This document shows, in pieces, positions 7,046 to 12,330 of a stretch of DNA of 12,330 nt. The notes beneath the pieces are model-generated. The model had not been told where the DNA came from, ran no database searches, and worked only from the letters and a program-made list of their open reading frames with translations. Numbering within the stretch: the stretch's first letter is position 1; each line of letters begins with the position of its first letter. Source of the stretch: JBAYNS01 sp041678625 (GTDB lineage: Bacteria > Patescibacteriota > Gracilibacteria > Peribacterales > Peribacteraceae); assembly GCA_041678625.1 (NCBI GenBank), contig JBAYNS010000023.1, positions 1-12,330 of the forward strand, written 5' to 3'. The position numbers and the translations under genes were made by a program.

Positions 7046-7633
7046 TCAAGAAGCCGGCAGCGTAAGCGTACCGTTCTCTAGCATCTGCAGCACCGTGGGG
7101 TACCACTCCTTCTCCAGTGCCTGGATACGTTCTTTGAGTGATTCAGCATCATCATCTTTGTGCACGGGGCAGGTTTTCTGCAGCAGAATAGGTCCGGTAT
7201 CCACGCCTTCATCAATGATATGAATGGTCATGCCGGATTCCGTGGCACCGTCCTTCAGTGCTTCCTCAATGCCGTGTGCACCGGGGTACTTTGGCAGGAG
7301 AGCCGGATGCACATTGACGATGCGCCCGCTCCATTGGTGTACAAACCACGGAGTGAGAATGAACATCCAGCCCAGCGCGGCAATGATTTCCACATCGCCC
7401 ATGGCGCGGATAGTCTGATCGAGCTGAAAGTCGTATTCCTCGCGCTTCATTCCTTTGCGACGCTCCACGATCACCACAGGTATATTGGCGTTGCGCGCCC
7501 TCTCCACGCATCCGCGATCTTCCCGATCCGCAATGAGCCCCAGGCAGCGCGCTGTGAGCGAGCCATCGGCCATGCGGTCAAGGACTGCTTGGAAGGTGGT
7601 GCCGCGGGAGGAGGAAAGGACGACGAAGTTCAT
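7046..7633 (-). CDS. purN: phosphoribosylglycinamide formyltransferase
   Basis: PurN transfers a formyl group from 10-formyltetrahydrofolate to GAR in purine synthesis. The 195-residue length is close to the family norm. The catalytic residues are visible: Asn107 and His109 in NVHPALLPKYPGAH, and Asp145 in DEGVDTGP. The N-terminal phosphate loop reads SSRGTTFQAVLD where many PurN proteins have SGNGSNLQAI; the loop glycine is kept but the Asn is replaced. The ATG at 7633 begins directly with the first beta strand (MNFVVLSSS). No Shine-Dalgarno is present; the 130 bases upstream are taken up by opposed heptamer arrays. No other purine gene is in the window. Confidence 0.93.
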   Translation of the reverse strand: MNFVVLSSSRGTTFQAVLDRMADGSLTARCLGLIADREDRGCVERARNANIPVVIVERRKGMKREEYDFQLDQTIRAMGDVEIIAALGWMFILTPWFVHQWSGRIVNVHPALLPKYPGAHGIEEALKDGATESGMTIHIIDEGVDTGPILLQKTCPVHKDDDAESLKERIQALEKEWYPTVLQMLENGTLTLPAS

Positions 7634-7642
7634 ACGATAGGG

Positions 7643-7761
7643 ATCAGGAGTCAGTGGTCAGTGGTCAGTGGTCAGTGGTCAGAATGTACGCTCATCCTAG
7701 CGCATTCCTGTTCCTGTATCACTGTTTCCTGCCTTCTAACCACTAATCCCTATCCACTGAC
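7643..7761. repeat. two opposed heptamer arrays, hairpin-forming
   Basis: The plus strand carries ATCAGGA followed by four exact GTCAGTG units and a partial fifth (7643-7682). After 23 bases of other sequence the minus strand carries eight degenerate units of the same family (7761 back to 7706): GTCAGTG, GATAGGG, ATTAGTG, GTTAGAA, GGCAGGA, AACAGTG, ATACAGG, AACAGGA. The two arms can pair into a long imperfect hairpin. It fills the gap between the CofE-family gene and purN, ending ten bases before the purN ATG. Confidence 0.75.
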
Positions 7762-7767
7762 CCCTTT

Positions 7768-8532
7768 TTACACCACTCCTCGGAACAGATCTTCTTCCGG
7801 CTCTATTCCCGGCACCCATCCTTCAAAATCGCTGAAGGGAATATGGTGATCGCGGATAATCACCGCCGGAGTCGATTGCCCCGCGTTCCCCATCAGGATA
7901 TTCGCCGCAGTGGCCAGCTGGTCTGCCAGTGCTTCCTGCGTCATCTGGAGCTCTTTGCCAAAAAGATCCTTCTGCCCGCGCATGTCTCTGATCGGATCAA
8001 AGCCACTCACGGTAAGGGCAATGGCAGCTACACCAAGGCGGCGCGGACGGCAGCAGGAATCCGTGATGACCACGGCGACATTCTTTCCGGTTTTCTCTAG
8101 GAGTTCCTGGCGTATTCTGTGCGCGGAAGCTACGGGATCCCGGGGCCAACCTACTACAAACCCCGCCGGAACATTCGAATGGTCGATCCCTGCGCTGGCC
8201 GCCATGATCGTTCCCTGTGTCAGTCCGTCGGGTCTGAGTTCCGTCAGAACGGCATACGGGCACTGGCCGACAGTTGTGCCGTGCATCCGTGCCGTTTCAT
8301 CGAGCATTGCCTGCCGCATCTGCGGAGTCTGACCGCACTGTGCGGCAAGCTCACGGGCCTGCGCGCTTGGCTCAATGGTTTCCAGGGCAATGGCAGCACC
8401 CTCGGTTGTTGCTACGGCTTTGGAAGAGAGCGCCAGAATATCTCCTTCCTCAAAGGAAGCGCGTTCCAGAAGGATGTCGGTCAGTGCATCATCGGCAGCA
8501 AGAATCGGTGTGACAATCGGCAGGAGCTGCAT
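7768..8532 (-). CDS. cofE: CofE-family F420-0:gamma-glutamyl ligase-like protein
   Basis: A 254-residue member of the family that in F420-making organisms adds L-glutamate to coenzyme F420-0 with GTP. Family features in order are ALSSKAVATTEG (34-45), the AGIDHSN motif (114-120), a DSCCRPRRLG segment (158-167) matching the usual D-S/T-x-x-RPxRxG, and ADQLATAANILMGNA (203-217), followed by a short beta strand AVIIR. Length and motif order fit CofE well. No other F420 gene is in the window, and CPR genomes generally are not known to make F420, so the true substrate may be different; the symbol names the family only. It follows the membrane-anchored gene by 36 bases and probably shares its transcript. 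Confidence 0.8.
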   Translation of the reverse strand: MQLLPIVTPILAADDALTDILLERASFEEGDILALSSKAVATTEGAAIALETIEPSAQARELAAQCGQTPQMRQAMLDETARMHGTTVGQCPYAVLTELRPDGLTQGTIMAASAGIDHSNVPAGFVVGWPRDPVASAHRIRQELLEKTGKNVAVVITDSCCRPRRLGVAAIALTVSGFDPIRDMRGQKDLFGKELQMTQEALADQLATAANILMGNAGQSTPAVIIRDHHIPFSDFEGWVPGIEPEEDLFRGVV

Positions 8533-8568
8533 GTATCGGGAGAAGAAAAAAGAAACGGAGCACTCCTT

Positions 8569-9090
8569 TTACCAGAGCGTCACCGGCGAATTCTGAATGA
8601 GGATGACATCGCGTTCAACGGTATTCTTTTCCAGATCAACGCGCGCCATGGTGACTTTGAGTTCCACATTGGAAGGATTGTGCAGGAGCAGAGTCTGTGG
8701 ATAGCGGGGGAGCATGAAGGAAACCGTTGCTCCGGCTGGCAGGTGCCAGCGGACAAAGCCGAAGGATGGTGCGTCGGCAGTAACAGCTTGCAATGGAACA
8801 TTGCGGACTTCCCGCCGTTTCCACTCTTCCGGAACGCTCAGGGCGATATTCTCATCCCCGACATGTGTCACATCCAAAAGCCCGTGTCCGTGCAGTACAC
8901 TCACATCCAGTTGTAATGCAAGAGGCAACGTGTGTTCCACGCCAATTTCCGCATGTACAGGCTCTGTTTGTGTTGTGACCTGCGCACGCTGAAGCGAGCT
9001 GATGGCGACAGCGCTGACGGTAGCAGCGACGATCACCAGAGCGAATGTATGTTGGCGGATTGGCGAAGGCACAGAATTATGGTATCGCAT
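8569..9090 (-). CDS. unknown membrane-anchored extracytoplasmic protein
   Basis: A 173-residue protein with a short basic N-terminus and one hydrophobic segment at about residues 14-33, followed directly by a soluble, beta-rich, mostly polar domain. There is no lipobox and no clear cleavage site, so an uncleaved signal anchor is most likely. The first half of the soluble part is rich in alternating hydrophobic residues (HTLPLALQLDVSVLHG), as in a small beta-sandwich. No family is recognised. It heads the minus-strand series that continues into the CofE-family gene 36 bases later. A weak TGT-TGCAAT box (9105-9097) lies six bases before the ATG, with an inverted repeat just upstream. Confidence 0.78.
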   Translation of the reverse strand: MRYHNSVPSPIRQHTFALVIVAATVSAVAISSLQRAQVTTQTEPVHAEIGVEHTLPLALQLDVSVLHGHGLLDVTHVGDENIALSVPEEWKRREVRNVPLQAVTADAPSFGFVRWHLPAGATVSFMLPRYPQTLLLHNPSNVELKVTMARVDLEKNTVERDVILIQNSPVTLW

Positions 9091-9111
9091 TTAACCATTG
9101 CAACAAAGTGA

Positions 9112-9125
9112 AGCTGTCTACAGCT
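9112..9125. promoter_or_regulatory. short inverted repeat in a divergent promoter region
   Basis: AGCTGT and ACAGCT separated by two bases form a 14-bp palindrome-like site 22 bases upstream of the minus-strand ATG at 9090, where a -35 would lie. It could be an operator for the 9090 gene. The evidence is only symmetry and position. Confidence 0.3.
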
Positions 9126-9233
9126 CTGTCATCAGTAAAGGATTCCTGCCAAGGCGGGTTCGGGGTGAAGTACAGGACAAGCCCCGCGCTTCACAAAGAA
9201 GAAGAGTCTTTTTTTGTTGCGGCAACACATTCG

Positions 9234-9242
9234 TGATATACT
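9234..9242 (+). promoter_or_regulatory. extended -10 promoter of the zinc-ribbon gene
   Basis: TGA followed by TATACT (9237-9242) gives an extended -10 with the same TATACT as the promoter at 609-617. The ATG at 9251 lies eight bases past the box, so the transcript has a leader of zero to two bases. Confidence 0.6.
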
Positions 9243-9250
9243 ACTCGTGA

Positions 9251-9625
9251 ATGGAGATCGACCCTCATACGCTTCAAGAAATTCTCCAACGCATCTACAA
9301 ACAAATGCGATGCCCGCAGTGTGGGAGCCGCGTTCCTGTTGACTTTTCTTCCGTACGTGTTGTTGCTGGTAATGCGATGATTCTTCAGTTGAAATGTGAC
9401 GGATGCAGCGCATTCATCGTGCTCCATGCATCGTTGCGCGGTGCCGAAGAAATGGGAGTGCCCCCGCGGGAAGAAGAAGCAACAGCGAACATTTCCACAA
9501 CACTCAATCTGGCAGAAGATGAGGTAAAAATGCTTTCCCGGGCTCTAGAGGAGTCGGGGGGATCATTCGAAAATCTCTTCAAACAGTACGATCTTCAGAG
9601 TCCCACGGAAGAATCTTCCCTGTAG
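9251..9625 (+). CDS. small zinc-ribbon protein of unknown function
   Basis: A 124-residue soluble protein with an N-terminal four-cysteine zinc ribbon: Cys21 and Cys24 in MRCPQCG, Cys49 and Cys52 in KCDGC, with beta-strand-like sequence between and after (MILQLKC, AFIVLHASL). The C-terminal half is acidic and helical. Such ribbons often bind nucleic acid or protein, but the sequence does not say which. It starts on a near-leaderless promoter and is followed after four bases by the lipoprotein gene, so the two are probably co-transcribed. No named family is recognised. Confidence 0.8.
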   Translation: MEIDPHTLQEILQRIYKQMRCPQCGSRVPVDFSSVRVVAGNAMILQLKCDGCSAFIVLHASLRGAEEMGVPPREEEATANISTTLNLAEDEVKMLSRALEESGGSFENLFKQYDLQSPTEESSL

Positions 9626-9629
9626 ACGC

Positions 9630-9962
9630 ATGCCCGCCCAGCGCAGTTGGCTCAACTCCGGCTCGTGTTTTCTCCTCGTTCTCATTATAGGAGGGCTCTT
9701 GTTTACAGGGTGCACATCTACAGAGGAGCGTCAGGCAAAGGCGCTCAAACTGTGGGGTGACGTTGCTGAGACGGCAACGGGCACCGTGGGTCAGGCGCGT
9801 GATCACCTAGAAGCAGTTGTCGATCTCACAAAATCTGTAAAGGATACTGTGCAGCAGGGTGTAGACGAGGTACAGAAGCGTGCAGATGCTGTACAACAAG
9901 GAGTTGAAATGATTCAGGAAGGTAAACAGAAAATCGACGAAGGACTGGGAAGGGAGGAGTGA
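9630..9962 (+). CDS. small lipoprotein with an amphipathic helical domain
   Basis: A 110-residue protein with a type II signal peptide: a hydrophobic core at about residues 13-25 and a lipobox LFTGC with the lipidated Cys at residue 28. Phe at -3 is a little off consensus. The mature part is one long charged helix with an 11-residue feel, including the related words TVQQGVDEVQK and AVQQGVEMIQE, as in apolipoprotein-like or coiled-coil lipoproteins. It would sit on the outer face of the membrane. The ATG is four bases after the previous stop with no Shine-Dalgarno, which suggests translational coupling. No family is assigned. Confidence 0.78.
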   Translation: MPAQRSWLNSGSCFLLVLIIGGLLFTGCTSTEERQAKALKLWGDVAETATGTVGQARDHLEAVVDLTKSVKDTVQQGVDEVQKRADAVQQGVEMIQEGKQKIDEGLGREE

Positions 9963-9995
9963 GAAATGAAAAATGAAAAAAAGAGGAATCATTTC

Positions 9996-10023
9996 TTGCA
10001 TGTACGATTGTAATCGGTAAAAT
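9996..10023 (+). promoter_or_regulatory. candidate promoter for rpoC
   Basis: TTGCAT (9996-10001), a 16-base spacer and TAAAAT (10018-10023) predict a start near 10030 and a leader of about 88 bases before the rpoC ATG. The match is moderate. The leader includes a run of seven T (10099-10105) and no Shine-Dalgarno. Confidence 0.4.
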
Positions 10024-10117
10024 TCATGGGAAATCACCGAAGTCGCTTTCTCTGAATCAGACGATCAGCAGAAACGGCTGCGGATTTTCGTACGTGCATT
10101 TTTTTCCACTTCTTCCT

Positions 10118-12330
10118 ATGCCACCGCGCGCAACCGCTTCTGCCACCGATTCGTTCGATGCCATTGCCCTTTCCATCGCCAGCCCCGAGGATGTCCTCGC
10201 GTGGTCGCGCGGAGAGGTTACCAAGCCGGAAACCGTTAACTACCGCACGCAGCGTGCGGAGCCGGACGGGCTTTTCTGCGAACGCATCTTTGGACCGACC
10301 AAAAACTTTCAGTGTTTCTGCGGAAAGTATAAAGGGGTGCGCTACTCGGGCGTGGTGTGTGAAAAGTGCGGAGTCGAAGTAACGCGTAGCATCGTGCGGC
10401 GCGAGCGCATGGGGCATATCAACCTTGCGGTTCCGGTAACGCACATCTGGTTCCTGCGCAGCTCTCCTTCCCGCATTGGGCTCCTTCTGGATTTGCCGAT
10501 CAAGACACTGGAGCAGATTGTGTACTTTGCCGCATATATCGTGATCTCCGTGGATGAAGATGCCAAACTGGAAGCGGAAAAAGAAATCAACGCCTCCATG
10601 GAAACGCGTCGCGGGCAACTTAAGCGCGAGTATGAAGATGCCAAAAAACAACTCGGGGAAAGCAAAGCCACCCGCGAACAACTCGATGCACTCGATAAGG
10701 AGTTCGCGGACAAGACGGATATGCTCAAGAGCAACCATCACGAAGCAATTGATGATCTGAAGAACCTGCACGTGAGTGCCGTGCTCTCGGAATTGAAATT
10801 CCGCGAAATGAATATGAAGTTCGGACACGTGTTCCGTGCCGGTACCGGTGCGGAATCCCTGGAAGAGATTATTGCGAATCTCAATCTGAGTGGAACAATC
10901 GATCAGCTCCAGAAAGACCGCACCCAATCGAGCGGTCAGAAACTCAAAAAGATCATGAAGCGCATTAAGCTGGTGAGCTCGCTGGAAAAGGCGAATATCA
11001 AGCCGCAGTGGATGATTCTGCGGCGTCTGCAGGTGATTCCGCCGGATTTGCGTCCCATGGTACAACTGGATGGAGGCAGATTTGCCGCATCAGACCTCAA
11101 TGATCTTTATCGCAGGGTGATTAACCGCAATAACCGTCTAAAGAAGCTCATGAGCATCGGTGCGCCGGAAGTTATCTGCCGCAATGAGAAACGCATGCTT
11201 CAGGAGGCGGTTGATACATTGCTCAATAACTCGGCACGCGCCGGAAAGACACTCTTTACCGCCGGTGACCGCCGCAAGCTCAGGAGTCTTTCAGACATGC
11301 TCAAGGGAAAACAGGGTCGCTTCCGCCAGAACCTTCTGGGTAAGCGCGTCGACTACTCCGGACGCAGCGTGATCGTCGTCGGTCCCAGCTTGAAACTCGG
11401 ACAGTGCGGTATCCCCAAAGAGATGGCTATGAAGCTCTTCAAGCCGTTTGTGATCGGGCATCTGATTCGCGATGAACTTGCACACAACGTGAAGGGTGCA
11501 GAACGTCTGGTGCAGGAAGGCGGCAAAGAGGTGTGGGACATTCTGGAAAACGTCATTAAAGACAAATATATCCTCCTCAACCGTGCGCCGACGCTTCACC
11601 GTCTTGGTATTCAGGCCTTTAAGCCAAAGCTCGTAGAAGGTTTGGCCATTCAAGTACACCCGCTTGTGTGCGCGGCATTCAACGCGGACTTCGATGGAGA
11701 CCAGATGGCTGTGCATGTACCGCTTTCCCAGAAAGCGCAGGAAGAAGCGGCAACGCTCATGGCAGCCACCACAAACGTTCTCAAACCTTCCGCAGGCGAT
11801 CCGGTGATTAATCCGTCGCAGGATATGGTGCTGGGATGCTACTTCCTCACGAAGGTTCTGGAGAAGAAAAAGGGTGAAGGAATGATCTTCAGTTCTCCGG
11901 AAGAAGCATTCCTGGCGGAAGAACAAGGATGTGTGAATTTGCAGGCAAAGATAAAAGTGCGTCTGGCGGATGCAGAGGGTAATACGGAAATCATAGAAAC
12001 ATCAGTCGGGCGATTACACTTCAACGAAATCGTTCCCAAGGATTTAGGTTTCGTCAACGAGACCATGACCAAGGGCGTCCTCTCCAATCTCATTCGGCGC
12101 ACACTCGATTCCGTCGGACGCCAGGAGACCGTTGATTTTGCCGATCGCATCAAGGACATTGGATTCAAGTATGCAACGGTATCCGGCATCTCCATTTCCA
12201 GTTCCGATATCGAGGTTCCCGCAGAACGCGGCGCATTGCTGGAAGATGCCAATGAGCAGGTTCGTATCATCAATAACTACTACTGGAAAGGACTCATCAC
12301 CGCCGATGAACGGTACAGCCATGCCATTCG
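10118..12330 (+). CDS. rpoC: DNA-directed RNA polymerase subunit beta', 3' end outside the window
   Basis: The largest RNA polymerase subunit; 737 codons are present and the frame is open at the right edge. The N-terminal FDAIALSIASP and WSRGEVTKPETVNYRT are canonical. The beta' zinc ribbon is complete with Cys66, 68, 81 and 84. The clamp and rudder region (GKQGRFRQNLLGKRVDYSGR, about 397-416) and the Mg-binding NADFDGD (522-528, with Asp524, 526 and 528) are intact. Residues about 145-235 form a charged, coiled-coil-like insert roughly 65 residues longer than the same region of E. coli RpoC, in a style I associate with CPR bacteria. The first Met of the frame at 10118 is used; it has a pyrimidine-rich leader and no Shine-Dalgarno. 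rpoB, the usual upstream neighbour, is replaced by a lipoprotein gene, so rpoC appears to have its own promoter. Confidence 0.97.
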   Translation, partial: MPPRATASATDSFDAIALSIASPEDVLAWSRGEVTKPETVNYRTQRAEPDGLFCERIFGPTKNFQCFCGKYKGVRYSGVVCEKCGVEVTRSIVRRERMGHINLAVPVTHIWFLRSSPSRIGLLLDLPIKTLEQIVYFAAYIVISVDEDAKLEAEKEINASMETRRGQLKREYEDAKKQLGESKATREQLDALDKEFADKTDMLKSNHHEAIDDLKNLHVSAVLSELKFREMNMKFGHVFRAGTGAESLEEIIANLNLSGTIDQLQKDRTQSSGQKLKKIMKRIKLVSSLEKANIKPQWMILRRLQVIPPDLRPMVQLDGGRFAASDLNDLYRRVINRNNRLKKLMSIGAPEVICRNEKRMLQEAVDTLLNNSARAGKTLFTAGDRRKLRSLSDMLKGKQGRFRQNLLGKRVDYSGRSVIVVGPSLKLGQCGIPKEMAMKLFKPFVIGHLIRDELAHNVKGAERLVQEGGKEVWDILENVIKDKYILLNRAPTLHRLGIQAFKPKLVEGLAIQVHPLVCAAFNADFDGDQMAVHVPLSQKAQEEAATLMAATTNVLKPSAGDPVINPSQDMVLGCYFLTKVLEKKKGEGMIFSSPEEAFLAEEQGCVNLQAKIKVRLADAEGNTEIIETSVGRLHFNEIVPKDLGFVNETMTKGVLSNLIRRTLDSVGRQETVDFADRIKDIGFKYATVSGISISSSDIEVPAERGALLEDANEQVRIINNYYWKGLITADERYSHAI

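Noticed and set aside
7160..7849. 229-residue plus-strand frame across purN and the heptamer region
   Set aside because: It crosses purN antisense and the repeat arrays; the sequence shows no domain and no start signal.
8119..8916. 265-residue plus-strand frame across the CofE-family gene and the membrane-anchored gene
   Set aside because: It is antisense to two better-supported genes and spans the boundary between them.
10026..10055. Nine-codon leader peptide before rpoC
   Set aside because: Its ATG is only two bases after the proposed -10 and probably upstream of the transcript start; nothing suggests attenuation.
10061..10110. Intrinsic terminator or riboswitch in the rpoC leader
   Set aside because: GCAG/CTGC gives only a weak four-base stem, and the T run at 10099-10105 is not next to a stable hairpin.
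10034..11065. 343-residue minus-strand open frame opposite rpoC
   Set aside because: It lies wholly antisense to a highly conserved gene, has no family resemblance and is a codon-bias shadow.

Overview
The window looks like a chromosomal piece of a Patescibacteria (CPR) bacterium, most likely of the Peribacteria/Peregrinibacteria kind. The reasons are mid-range GC, many lineage-restricted proteins without recognisable family, an RpoC with an enlarged coiled-coil-like insert of a type I associate with CPR bacteria, and several start codons sitting directly downstream of a -10 box with no Shine-Dalgarno. TGA serves as a normal stop (for example after the genes ending at 2225, 6041 and 9962), so the code is standard and not the TGA=Gly code of Gracilibacteria/Absconditabacteria. 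The lineage call is inference.

Positions 1-3991 form an accessory-looking block of three large proteins of unknown function. A minus-strand gene runs off the left edge and carries nearly three copies of a 42-bp in-frame repeat. Divergent from it are two plus-strand genes: a 533-residue protein ending in three copies of a DFFTKR motif, and a membrane protein of up to 578 residues. Position 3990-4042 is a strong hairpin terminator between this block and a minus-strand gene for a small two-TM protein (4080-4748). That gene has a well-formed promoter with an inverted repeat between its -35 and -10, and a two-hairpin leader ending in a good Shine-Dalgarno.

Positions 4881-9090 hold metabolic genes. 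carA (plus) converges on a minus-strand series: an FNR-type flavin oxidoreductase, purN, a CofE-family gamma-glutamyl ligase and a membrane-anchored unknown protein, read in the order 9090 to 6237. A 120-bp MITE-like element with terminal inverted repeats and two internal hairpins sits exactly between the convergent ends of carA and the oxidoreductase. A second repeat family, a GTCAGTG heptamer, appears twice: as five units inside the carA coding region, and as two opposed arrays in the gap between the CofE-family gene and purN.

Positions 9251-12330 read rightwards: a small zinc-ribbon protein, a small lipoprotein and then rpoC, which runs off the right edge. rpoB is not directly upstream of rpoC, which is unusual. 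There are no tRNA, rRNA or CRISPR features that I can see, and no gap over 300 bases without a gene.
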